DNA of 48,183 nucleotides from Deltaproteobacteria bacterium (GTDB taxonomy: Bacteria > Myxococcota_A > Polyangia > Polyangiales > JADZFZ01), in NCBI GenBank assembly GCA_020854145.1, contig JADZFZ010000904.1:1-48183 (forward strand), given 5' to 3'. Below the pieces are notes generated by a model. The model was not told the origin of the DNA and ran no database searches. It saw only the letters and a program-made list of their open reading frames with translations. Positions 25,176 to 33,162 of this stretch are shown here, piece after piece (the first letter of the stretch is position 1; the number at the start of each line of letters is the position of its first letter). A program made the position numbers and the translations under genes.

Positions 25176-26495
25176 ATGCTCCCGCTCCTCGTGCGAGTCG
25201 ACAACCTGCAGGCGCAGACCTCGACGCACTACGCGTTCGATCGGTCGCCCGTGCGCCTCGGGCGTAACCAGCTGAACGATCTGGCGCTCGACGCCGGCTT
25301 CGTCTCGCAGTGGCACGCGCTCGTCAGGTTCGACGACTACTCGACGCTCTACTTCGATCTCGGCTCGACGAACGGCACCCTCGTCAACGGGCAGCGGATC
25401 GGGAAGAACGTCCCGGTGCCGGTGGACGGCAACACGGAGGTGCGCATCGGCTCGTTGCGCCTCTACCTCTGGCGCGCCGAGGCGCCTCCGCATCTGCTCA
25501 ACGCCCAGCGCACGGGCGTGTTCGGCACGACGGGCTCGGGCCAGATGTACGACCGCACGACGGTCGAGATCGGGCTCGCGGGAGGCGACGTCAGCCAGGG
25601 CGTGCAGCACGCGCGTCTGATGACGGGGGCCATCGGCTCGCTGCGTCCGCTGTTCGACCAGTACCGCGCGTCGTGGGCCTCGCTCCAACGGATGCTGCAG
25701 CACACCGTCACGCAGTTCCCGGAGCAGGGCCGCCCGCTCGCGCTCGCGGCGTTCCAGCGCGAGTTCCCCCAGATCACGAACGAAGAGCAGTTCCGCGAGC
25801 TGGCGACGGCTCATCGCGCTCCACTCGCGGGCTCGATGGGCACGGCGCTGGCGACGCAGCAGATGCTGTCGCAGTTCGCGCAGTACTACGTGCCCGGCGG
25901 CAAGTCGCCCTCCACCCCGCAGGACGTCGAGCGATTGCTCGGTCTGGTCGCCGCCGCGCTCGAGGCGTACAGCAAGTCGTTCGTCGAGCTCCGCAAGGGT
26001 CACGACCAGTTCGCGACCGAGATGGCGCTCCGATCGATGGGCGAGGAGACCCCTCTGCACAGCGCGAAGGAAGCACGCGAGGTGCTCGCGTACCTGCTCG
26101 ACTGGAGCGTCGACGGCACTCCACGTATCCAGGAGCTCACCGCCGCGTTCGCCGACATCATGATTCACCAGGTCGCGCTGTTGAACGGCCTCATGGAGGG
26201 CGTGCGCGGCCTGCTCCAGAAGCTGTCGCCGCAACAGATCGAGCGTGACGTCGGCAAGGGCGTATGGCCGTTCGGTGGCGCAGGCACCAAGTGGAAGCGC
26301 TACGTGCAGCGACACCGCGAGTTCGTGGAGGAGGAGCGGCAGATCACCTCGGCCGTCTTCGGAGCGGAGTTCGCCCGCGCCTACGCGACCGTCGTGGGCG
26401 AGCAGTTCGACGATCAGCAGGTCTCGCGTGCAGGCCGTCCACCACGACCGGCGACCGTGAGAATGCCGCCCACGAACGACGCTCCGCGACGTTGA
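25176..26495 (+). CDS. tagH: T6SS-associated FHA-domain protein (TagH/Fha type)
   Basis: The protein has 439 residues. Residues about 22-90 are an FHA domain with intact phosphothreonine-binding motifs: VRLGRNQLNDLAL, FVSQWHALV and FDLGSTNGTLVNGQRI. The middle is helical and Gln-rich. The C-terminal 150 residues contain a long helical domain with VAYLLDWSVDG-like and EERQITSAVFGAEFARAY segments, as in T6SS FHA proteins. In Pseudomonas, Fha1 is phosphorylated by PpkA to start T6SS assembly and is opposed by TagF. Here a TagF is encoded in the same locus (7710-8630), but no kinase or phosphatase gene is seen in the window. A strong hairpin precedes the ATG. Confidence 0.88.
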   Translation: MLPLLVRVDNLQAQTSTHYAFDRSPVRLGRNQLNDLALDAGFVSQWHALVRFDDYSTLYFDLGSTNGTLVNGQRIGKNVPVPVDGNTEVRIGSLRLYLWRAEAPPHLLNAQRTGVFGTTGSGQMYDRTTVEIGLAGGDVSQGVQHARLMTGAIGSLRPLFDQYRASWASLQRMLQHTVTQFPEQGRPLALAAFQREFPQITNEEQFRELATAHRAPLAGSMGTALATQQMLSQFAQYYVPGGKSPSTPQDVERLLGLVAAALEAYSKSFVELRKGHDQFATEMALRSMGEETPLHSAKEAREVLAYLLDWSVDGTPRIQELTAAFADIMIHQVALLNGLMEGVRGLLQKLSPQQIERDVGKGVWPFGGAGTKWKRYVQRHREFVEEERQITSAVFGAEFARAYATVVGEQFDDQQVSRAGRPPRPATVRMPPTNDAPRR

Positions 26496-26633
26496 GGCCT
26501 GCGGCCGTCTGCCAACGCAGAATTTCGCGACGTTGCCCCTGGATGGGCCATACTCGCGCCGCCGGGTGCGGCCCGTGTTTCACCCCCGCGTCCCCTACAG
26601 GCTCCTCTCGCCCCGTGCTCGGCCCTCGGACTC

Positions 26634-27785
26634 ATGACCTGCGAACAGCACCCCCCAGTGCTCACCTCGACGCGCTCCCCCGACGGGGGCGCGAGCCTCG
26701 ACGCATCCCGTCGCGCCACGCGGGCTCCCGAGGGCCACAAGGCATCCCGTCGCCGCGGCGGCGTCGTCGTGGCTCTTCTCGCGATCGGTCTCGGCGTCAC
26801 CCTGTCGGTGATCGCGGCGTGCTCGAGCTCGCGCCCTGCCCCGCCGCGCGAGCCGCCGCGCCCCGTTTGCTTCATGCAGGCACGAACGAAGTCGCGCACG
26901 GGCGCGCCGATCCGCAACCTCCGCCCCGAGCAGTGGTACCGGCTGGTCTTGCCCGACTACAACCGCCGAACCGGAACCTACGATCGCGGGCACGACTGCT
27001 CGGGCCAAGCGGTTCGCTGGCGCGAGAGTCACGACGCACGCCGATGCTTCGAGCCGGATCCAGCTCCTGATCCGCTGCCGACGCGCAGCCGGCTCACGGA
27101 CGACGACCTCATCATGTCGCGCGTCGATGCGGACAAGCGGCTCATCTGGGTCGTCACGCGTCGGTTCGACAACGGCGAAGGCGAAGGCCCCGTCGTCCTC
27201 GCCGAGTTCACCGATCGTGGAGTCGCCGTCCGCGCGACCGGTACCTTGCGTGCGATGGTCAAGCGAGCCCGCCTGCGCATCCAGCGGACCGGCACGTTCC
27301 GCATGCTGGTCGCCGAGGGCGAACGCTGCACCGACGACGAGGATCCGCGCACGTGTCAGCGCTTCGCGCGGGTGCTGCTGCTCCGCAACCGAAGGTTCAC
27401 CAACCTCGAGGTCCTTCGCGAGGACGGCCGCTGCATCGGGCCCGCGAACTTCCCGATGACGCGCGACGATACGATCGAGCTCCCCTCCGGGTGGAATCGG
27501 CGCTTCCAGCTCGCGTCCTCCGTGGAGTTCGGCAGCGGGGGCTTCGTCGTCCACGAGCAGGTCACGGTGCACGACAGCGATCCGCGCCATCCCGCCGTCC
27601 CGCCGCGCCTTTATCGGCGCTCGTCCTCCGATCGCACGATTCGCATCTCCCGCGGCCGGATGATCGCGTCGCACACGTCGCTCTGGTACCGGATGCGCGT
27701 GATGCGCGCGACCGTGCGCGTCCCGCTGCGCTACGACGCGGGGCCCGACGCCGACCTCTACGGACCGGACGCCGGGTTCCAGTAG
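26634..27785 (+). CDS. Predicted lipoprotein of unknown function inside the T6SS block
   Basis: This 383-residue protein matches no family I recognise. A basic, hydrophilic lead of about 42 residues is followed by a membrane segment (GGVVVALLAIGLGVTLSVI) and lipobox IAAC with Cys63. The lead is long for a lipoprotein signal, so the true start may be further in; there is no clear ribosome binding site at the ATG. The mature part has several Cys (VCFMQ, GHDCSG, RRCFEPD, ERCTDDEDPRTCQ, GRCIGP) and alternating beta-strand-like segments (RLIWVVTRRFDNGEGEGP, VVLAEFTDRGVAV). It ends in short Asp/Pro repeats (DAGPDADLYGPDAGF). It lies 138 bases after tagH and 52 before the sheath fusion, so it may be a periplasmic or surface accessory of the system. 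Confidence 0.7.
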   Translation: MTCEQHPPVLTSTRSPDGGASLDASRRATRAPEGHKASRRRGGVVVALLAIGLGVTLSVIAACSSSRPAPPREPPRPVCFMQARTKSRTGAPIRNLRPEQWYRLVLPDYNRRTGTYDRGHDCSGQAVRWRESHDARRCFEPDPAPDPLPTRSRLTDDDLIMSRVDADKRLIWVVTRRFDNGEGEGPVVLAEFTDRGVAVRATGTLRAMVKRARLRIQRTGTFRMLVAEGERCTDDEDPRTCQRFARVLLLRNRRFTNLEVLREDGRCIGPANFPMTRDDTIELPSGWNRRFQLASSVEFGSGGFVVHEQVTVHDSDPRHPAVPPRLYRRSSSDRTIRISRGRMIASHTSLWYRMRVMRATVRVPLRYDAGPDADLYGPDAGFQ

Positions 27786-27809
27786 CGTTCGGACGCTCGG
27801 TTGTGGTAC

Positions 27810-27836
27810 CGAGGCTTCCCTCGAGAGGAGGCCTCG
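27810..27836 (+). promoter_or_regulatory. Hairpin covering the ribosome binding site of the sheath-fusion gene
   Basis: CGAGGCTTCC (27810-27819) pairs with GGAGGCCTCG (27827-27836) through nine Watson-Crick pairs and one G-U pair around a seven-base loop. The SD sequence AGGAGG (27826-27831) is in the right arm, and the stem ends one base before the ATG at 27838. Folding would block ribosome entry. Confidence 0.6.
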
Positions 27837-27837
27837 T

Positions 27838-29502
27838 ATGGAGTCGACCGAGCAAAAAGACGCCGCGCTGGTGCATTGGGTCGTTGCGGGCACGTTCTCG
27901 CCTGCGCCGAGCGGGCGGCGATTTGCCGTGACTCCCGACGACCTGCACACACACATGGCCGCCGCGGGGCTGCGCAAGAGCGTCACCGTGGCGGATCGCC
28001 TCGGCGCGGCGGATACGCGCACATTCGACGTCGTCTTCGACAAACCGAAGTCCTTCGCCGTCGGAGAGCTCGTCGCGTCGATCCCCGCGCTCGCCGCGCT
28101 CCGGGCACTCGCGGAAGATCTCGGGAGCAACGACGTCAACCAGAGGCCGCTGCCGGACGCGATCCGCCAGCGCATCTCCGACGCCGTCGGCCCCGGCAAG
28201 ATCCTCTCGGCGGTCGAAGCGCTTCTGTCGCCTGCGCCGGCCGCCGCGGCGAAGGCCGAGCCCGCCAAGGCCGAAGAAGCCGCAGCTCCCGCGCCCGCAG
28301 CCAGTGTCGACGAGATCCTCGACACCAAGAAGACGGCGCCTGCCACGACCACCGCGGTCGACTCGTTCGTGCGCGCGGTGCGCTCCGGAGGCGCCGGCTC
28401 GAAGTCCGTCACGCCGTCGGCGGCAGCGCGGGGCGCCCGCAACCTCATCGAGGAAGCCGTGTTCCGAACGGCCAACGAGATCCTCGCGGAGCCGAGCGTC
28501 GCGCGATGGGAGAGCGCGTGGCGCGGCCTCAAGATGCTGGTCGATCAGTGCGGCGTGAACGCAGGCATGACCGTCGAAGTCGTCGACACCGACGCCGCCG
28601 CGTTGCCCGATGCCGTCTTCGAGGGCGCCGATCCCGACGCCTCCAACCAGCCCGACGCGTACTTCATCGTCGACGCCATCGACGACGTCGAGCGCTTGAC
28701 CGCCCTCGCGCAGGCTGCCGAGGGCGCGCTCGCTCCGTTCGTCGTCGCGGTGAGCCCGTCCTTCTTCGGCGCCGCCGATGCCCACGAGATCGCGCGCAAG
28801 ATCGAGCACGACGCCAGCTCGTTGCCCGAGACCTATGGCGAGCTCCGCGGCGACGAGGCGTCCCGTTGGCTCTGCCTGGTGGCCAATCGCGTCGTGGTCG
28901 CGAGCGAAGGAATCGGCGCCACCAAGCGCGTCGCATTCGGAAGTCCAGTCACCGCCCTGGCCGCGATGCTCGCAGCGAGCTACCGCGACACTGGGGCGTT
29001 CGGTCGCATCCGCGGCTCCGATGGCGCGTTCAAAGCCGGCGGCACCTGGGAGCTTCCTTCCGGGCGCGATGCCGGGACCAGCCTTCCCACCGAAGCGTTC
29101 TGCTCGATCAATCTGCAGAATCGTCTCGCGGAGCTCGGAGTGCTCGGTATCGGGAGCGCCAAGAACGCCGACAAGGTCGTGCTGAGCATCGCGCCCACCG
29201 TGCGATCGAGCCCCGATGCAGCCAGCCTTCCTGGCCAGATCCTCACCGGCCGCGTCGTCCGGTTCGGTCAGTGGGTCCGCGATCAGATTCCCGAGGGCGC
29301 ATCCGCGGAGGACGTCAAAGCGCTCTTCGAGCAAGCCGCGAGTGTCTTCCTGTTTCCCAGCCTCCAGGATGGAGCGGCGCTGCGGGCTCAGGTCGGCAAA
29401 GGGGCAGACGGCAAACCGGCCGTTCAGATCGCGTGCGCGGTCTCTCCGAAGTTCGCAGGCTCGCCCTTCCACATGGAGTTCGAGCTCCCGCTCAAGCACT
29501 GA
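27838..29502 (+). CDS. Fused TssB-TssC-like sheath protein (second sheath paralogue)
   Basis: One 554-residue chain carries both sheath halves. Residues about 11-130 resemble TssB: HWVVAGTFSPA, KSVTVADRLGAADTRTFDVV, SFAVGELVASIPALAALRAL. An Ala/Pro/Glu linker spans about 131-155. Residues 156-554 resemble TssC in order: SVDEILDTKKTAP (compare LLDEILAETKMKP), NEILAEPSVARWESAWRGLK (compare DFQKLESGWRSLK), FVVAVSPSFFG, TEAFCSINLQNRLAELGVLG, LPGQILTGRVVRFGQWVRDQ and the closing handshake strand AGSPFHMEFELPLKH. The TssC half is about 400 residues against 493 in the normal TssC, so a central part is reduced. It ends the plus-strand T6SS block. Role unknown: a sheath cap, a minor sheath component, or a regulator of sheath assembly are all possible. 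Confidence 0.8.
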   Translation: MESTEQKDAALVHWVVAGTFSPAPSGRRFAVTPDDLHTHMAAAGLRKSVTVADRLGAADTRTFDVVFDKPKSFAVGELVASIPALAALRALAEDLGSNDVNQRPLPDAIRQRISDAVGPGKILSAVEALLSPAPAAAAKAEPAKAEEAAAPAPAASVDEILDTKKTAPATTTAVDSFVRAVRSGGAGSKSVTPSAAARGARNLIEEAVFRTANEILAEPSVARWESAWRGLKMLVDQCGVNAGMTVEVVDTDAAALPDAVFEGADPDASNQPDAYFIVDAIDDVERLTALAQAAEGALAPFVVAVSPSFFGAADAHEIARKIEHDASSLPETYGELRGDEASRWLCLVANRVVVASEGIGATKRVAFGSPVTALAAMLAASYRDTGAFGRIRGSDGAFKAGGTWELPSGRDAGTSLPTEAFCSINLQNRLAELGVLGIGSAKNADKVVLSIAPTVRSSPDAASLPGQILTGRVVRFGQWVRDQIPEGASAEDVKALFEQAASVFLFPSLQDGAALRAQVGKGADGKPAVQIACAVSPKFAGSPFHMEFELPLKH

Positions 29503-29508
29503 ATGATC

Positions 29509-29539
29509 TCGTAGGGGGGCTGGGCGCGCTCCCCTACGA
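29509..29539. terminator. Hairpin at the end of the T6SS block (convergent genes)
   Basis: TCGTAGGGG (29509-29517) and CCCCTACGA (29531-29539) are a perfect nine-base inverted repeat with a 13-base loop. It lies seven bases after the stop of the sheath fusion and overlaps the stop codon of the convergent methyltransferase gene (29534-29536). It is likely to stop transcription from both sides. No U-run. Confidence 0.55.
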
Positions 29540-31051
29540 CCCCGGTCTTCGTCCTTGCCGATCTTGCTCCGAGGGCTCGAGCAAACCGCGCGCGAGCCCT
29601 TCGCGGACGAAGCCGATGACCTCGCCGCGAAGCACCGCCGCCGGCTCCCCGCACATCTCCGCGAAGCGAACGAGCGCTTCGCCGATCGTCAGCCCGGAGC
29701 CCAACAGGCCGAACAGCGCCCACCCTCGTTCGCCCAGCTCCCGGTCCTGCGCAATCGAGCCCTCCGGCATTCGCACCGCGAATCGCACGGGCATCGGCGC
29801 GTCCGCGCTCTCGCGCTCCTCGACGAAGCGGGCCCCCTTCGGCACCTCGACGCGTGAGCCGAGCAGATCCTTCTCGCTCGACAACGCGAGCTCCAGCGCG
29901 CTCACCAGACGCATCACCGCGTCACCACGCAGCTTCGTCAAGCTCGGCGCCGGCAGGACCAATCGGTATCGGCCACCCGGTTCCCCGCCTTCGGGCGGGC
30001 GCCGCAGCACCAACAGCAGGCGCGACATCTCGGAGGCACCCATGGACTCGAGATGCTCTCGATAGTCGACTACCGCTCTCTGGTAACGCTCGTCGAGCGC
30101 CTCGAACGTCGAAGCCGCATACGCGACGGCCTGGTGATCCAGGCTGGGCGCCTTCTCCACCAGCGCCATCGAGTCGACCAGCGAGCTTGCCGTGACGACC
30201 CGGAGACGCTCGGCGAGCGGGGCATCCTGCCTGACGGCCGAGTCGAAATGCAGAAACGCCATGCCTCCCGGCGATAGAAGGCCCGCGCACTCCCCCGCGA
30301 ACCGCAACGCCAGCTCGTCTCCGTATCGCCCGCCGTGCAGGAACGTGGAACCGGCCGCGCCCTGCGGCAGCGGAACGTACGGCGGTTGCGACAGGATCAG
30401 ATCGAACGTCAGCCCCGCCACGGGCGCGGCACAGTCGCCTTGCCTGCAGTCGACCACGACGCCGTTCAGTCGCGCGTTGAACTTCGCGATCCCGACGGCT
30501 CGCGCAGAGAGATCCGTCGCGAACGCTTGCGCACCACGCTGCGCGGCTGCGATCGCCAGAGACGCCGCACCGCAGCCCAGGTCGAGCACCGTGCGCGCGT
30601 TCGAGTGCGCGAGGGCCCGGTGCAGCAGGAGCGTGGTCATCCCCGGACCCATGACCGCGTCTCGATCGGCATCCAGATAGTCGGACAGATACCAATTGTC
30701 CTCGAACGCCATCAGGATGAACCGAGAGACGATCGATTCGCCGTTGGTCTCGAGCAGCTCCGCTCGGATCAGCCGGTCGGTGAGCGAATCTCCGAGCGCG
30801 GCGCGCACGCGTTCGGCGGGCACCGCGGTGCGATAAGCGAGGAGCAACGCCAGATCCGACGCGGGCCCCGACAGATTGCGCAGGAACCGCCGCACCAACG
30901 GCAGACGCAGCGCGTCGAACAATCCCGGCGCAATTCGCTCGCTATCGGCGATCACACGACCGTCGTAGCCGCCCGTCCGAAGCGCCTCTCGCAGCCCGGC
31001 GAGCGCCGCGTCGTCGAGCTCGGCGAGTCCCTCGATCGGCGGCAGCGACAT
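29534..31051 (-). CDS. Class I SAM-dependent methyltransferase (PrmC/RlmG-like core)
   Basis: The protein has 505 residues. Residues 1-140 are a helical, winged-helix-like lead. Residues about 150-300 are a Rossmann methyltransferase: motif I TVLDLGCGAASLAIAAA (154-170), acidic end of strand two in AQAFATDLSARAV, VVDCRQGD, and SQPPYVPLP near 225, which is the (N/D/S)PPY motif of N- and amide-methyltransferases. The remaining 200 residues are an alpha/beta domain without clear relatives. The layout recalls large bacterial methyltransferases related to PrmC and RsmC; the substrate (protein, RNA or DNA) cannot be told. It is 12 bases after the stop of the GapN-like gene, so the three minus-strand genes here look like one operon. 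Confidence 0.75.
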   Translation of the reverse strand: MSLPPIEGLAELDDAALAGLREALRTGGYDGRVIADSERIAPGLFDALRLPLVRRFLRNLSGPASDLALLLAYRTAVPAERVRAALGDSLTDRLIRAELLETNGESIVSRFILMAFEDNWYLSDYLDADRDAVMGPGMTTLLLHRALAHSNARTVLDLGCGAASLAIAAAQRGAQAFATDLSARAVGIAKFNARLNGVVVDCRQGDCAAPVAGLTFDLILSQPPYVPLPQGAAGSTFLHGGRYGDELALRFAGECAGLLSPGGMAFLHFDSAVRQDAPLAERLRVVTASSLVDSMALVEKAPSLDHQAVAYAASTFEALDERYQRAVVDYREHLESMGASEMSRLLLVLRRPPEGGEPGGRYRLVLPAPSLTKLRGDAVMRLVSALELALSSEKDLLGSRVEVPKGARFVEERESADAPMPVRFAVRMPEGSIAQDRELGERGWALFGLLGSGLTIGEALVRFAEMCGEPAAVLRGEVIGFVREGLARGLLEPSEQDRQGRRPGS

Positions 31052-31063
31052 CGTGCCCGCCCC

Positions 31064-32686
31064 TCAGAAGACGAAGTCGGTGGTGAGGAACGACGACAAC
31101 CGGCCCGTCACGATCTCCGTCATGATTCGCTTGTTCTCCTCGTTCGACGCAGTCGCGACCGTCGCGCGAATCGAGAATGCCCTCAGTGCGTCGGACACCG
31201 ACAGCGTGCCTTCGGCGGAGTCCTTCCGGCCCGTGAACGGGAACGTGTCGGGCCCGCGCCGGCATTGCGTGTTGACGTTGATTCGCGACACCTGATTGAC
31301 CAGCGCATCGATGAGCCCTGCCAGCCGACGCGAGTCGCTTCCGAACAACGCGACCTGCTGACCATACGGGCTGGATCGCATGAACGCATCGATCTCGGCG
31401 TCCTCGCGGAAGGTCGCGACGGGCACGATCGGCCCGAACTGTTCCTGCGAGTACAGCTGCATGTCGGGCTTGACGGGGTACACCACCGCAGGCCGATAGA
31501 ACGTGCCGACGGTCTTCCCGCCGAGCGTGTTGACGACCATGGCGCCCTTGTTCACGGCGTCTTCCACCATCGAGGCCATCCACTTCGGCTTGTCGTCCTC
31601 GACGAGCGGCGTCAGCTTCACACCCGGATCCCAGGGCATTCCCGCCGGCAACGCGTCGACGGCATCGCACAAGCGCGAGACGAACTTGCCCGCGATGCTC
31701 TCGTGCACCAGCACGAGCTTGATCGCCGTGCACCGTTGCCCGTTGTAGGACAACGCCCCGCTGACGCACTCGGCCACTGCGACGTCGAGATTCGCGTCGG
31801 GCAAGACGATCGCCGGGTTCTTGGCCTCGAGCCCCGTGATGCATCGCAGCCGGTTCGGACGCGGATGCTGTTTCTTGAGAATGTTCGCGACGCGGCTCGT
31901 CCCGATGAACGCGAGCACGTCGACGTCGCCCGATTGCATGATCGGACCGATCACCTTCGGCCCGTCACCCTGGACGATGTTGACGACGCCCGCCGGGAAT
32001 GCCTCGCGCATCGCATCGAGCAACGGGAGGTGCAGGAGCGCCCCGTACTTGGGCAGCTTGGACACGACCGTGTTGCCCATCAGCACTGCCGGGATCAGCG
32101 TCGTGAACGTCTCGTTGAGCGGGTAGTTGAACGGGCCCATGCAGAGCACGACTCCCAACGGAGAGCGGCGGATCTGGCCGATCGTGCCTTCCTCCATCAC
32201 GAACCGGCCTGCCGAGCGATCCTGCTCCTTGAGAGCGTCGATCGTGTCGCGCACGTAGACGACCGTCCGGTCGAACTCGCTCTCGGAGTCCTTTCGCGTC
32301 TTGCCGATCTCCCACATCAGGAGGCGCACCACGTCCTCGCGGACGCGCAACATGCCTTCGACGAATCGCTCGAGGCAGCCGATTCGACGAGCCGGTCGCG
32401 CATTGGGCCATTCGCCGCGGCCGTGATTCCACGCCGCTTTCGCCGCCGCGAGCGCCCGATTGGCCTCGTCGGCGTCGAGCATCGGGGCGCGGCCCACCAT
32501 CGCGCGCGCGAGCGTCCCATCGGCAGCGGGATGACAGATCGGCGAACGCACCTCTGCGCTCTCGCCGCTCCACTCTCGTACCTCGCCGCCAATCAGATAT
32601 CGATTGGCCCATCGTGACGCATCGACCCGCGCGCTCTCCGGAACCTCGTCTGCAGTCGGGAATCGAATCGCCGCGGTCGTCATCAT
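31064..32686 (-). CDS. Aldehyde dehydrogenase, GapN-like (NADP-dependent GAPDH)
   Basis: The protein has 540 residues. It has the full ALDH fold: GVVLCMGPFNYPLNETFTTL, VLAFIGTSRVAN, the general-base Glu in TGLEAKNPAIVL and the catalytic Cys in YNGQRCTAIK. The C-terminal pattern RRGPDTFPFTGRKDSAEGT resembles non-phosphorylating NADP-dependent glyceraldehyde-3-phosphate dehydrogenases (ALDH11/GapN), which turn glyceraldehyde-3-phosphate into 3-phosphoglycerate with NADPH gain. It is longer than classical GapN (about 475) because of an N-terminal extension of about 50 residues. The start is ATG 32686, overlapping the stop of the PH-domain gene (ATGA), so the genes are coupled. A different aldehyde substrate cannot be ruled out. 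Confidence 0.8.
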   Translation of the reverse strand: MMTTAAIRFPTADEVPESARVDASRWANRYLIGGEVREWSGESAEVRSPICHPAADGTLARAMVGRAPMLDADEANRALAAAKAAWNHGRGEWPNARPARRIGCLERFVEGMLRVREDVVRLLMWEIGKTRKDSESEFDRTVVYVRDTIDALKEQDRSAGRFVMEEGTIGQIRRSPLGVVLCMGPFNYPLNETFTTLIPAVLMGNTVVSKLPKYGALLHLPLLDAMREAFPAGVVNIVQGDGPKVIGPIMQSGDVDVLAFIGTSRVANILKKQHPRPNRLRCITGLEAKNPAIVLPDANLDVAVAECVSGALSYNGQRCTAIKLVLVHESIAGKFVSRLCDAVDALPAGMPWDPGVKLTPLVEDDKPKWMASMVEDAVNKGAMVVNTLGGKTVGTFYRPAVVYPVKPDMQLYSQEQFGPIVPVATFREDAEIDAFMRSSPYGQQVALFGSDSRRLAGLIDALVNQVSRINVNTQCRRGPDTFPFTGRKDSAEGTLSVSDALRAFSIRATVATASNEENKRIMTEIVTGRLSSFLTTDFVF

Positions 32687-33147
32687 TCCACCACACCCAT
32701 CACGCGTTGCTGGCGAGACACCTCGGCCGCCTCCTTCACCTTGTCGAACAGCTCCCGAGATCCGGGCAACCCTCGTAGCGTCAGCTCGTGGTCGGTGGTG
32801 TCGGTCGTCAGGATCCGAATCCGCGCGACGCCCATCATGCGCTCCATGACGCCTTGCTGGAAGCTGATGTCCCTCACGCGCCAGAGCGGCAGCGTCTCGA
32901 TCCTGCGCGTGAAGATCCCGATCTCGTAGTCGATGCTCCGGTCCGTGATCTTGTAGCGCGTGTTCTTGCGCTTGAGGTGCAAGACCAGCAGCCACACGAG
33001 GCCGATGAGCACGAGAGACAGGATCACCGCGAACACGTAGGACCAGAAGCTCGCCTTCCAGCTCGGGCTTCCTTCGAAGATCACGGTTGCCGGACCCACG
33101 GGTGCTTGCGCGCCCGCGGCAACTTCCGTCGGAGGGGGTGTCGCCAT
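32683..33147 (-). CDS. Membrane-anchored bacterial PH-domain (DUF304) protein
   Basis: The protein has 154 residues. After a Pro/Ala-rich lead there is one membrane helix (about residues 36-57, SYVFAVILSLVLIGLVWLLVL). The rest is a bacterial PH domain: TRYKITDRSIDYEIGIFTRR, ETLPLWRVRDISFQQGVMER, GVARIRILTTDTTDHELTL, then LPGSRELFDKVKEAAE. Such proteins sit at the inner membrane; function is not established. The ATG lies only 15 bases from the divergent DNA polymerase IV start. It overlaps the next gene by four bases. Confidence 0.85.
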   Translation of the reverse strand: MATPPPTEVAAGAQAPVGPATVIFEGSPSWKASFWSYVFAVILSLVLIGLVWLLVLHLKRKNTRYKITDRSIDYEIGIFTRRIETLPLWRVRDISFQQGVMERMMGVARIRILTTDTTDHELTLRGLPGSRELFDKVKEAAEVSRQQRVMGVVE

Positions 33148-33162
33148 CGCGCCGGATGGTAG

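Noticed and set aside
22325..25204. Long open frame on the minus strand opposite clpV
   Set aside because: ClpV motifs on the plus strand are unmistakable; the antisense product has biased composition and no known domain.
27838..29502. Sheath fusion as a sequencing artefact joining two genes
   Set aside because: The frame is open over 554 codons with its own ribosome binding site, and the sequence is diverged from, not copied from, the tssB/tssC pair, which is also on the other strand.
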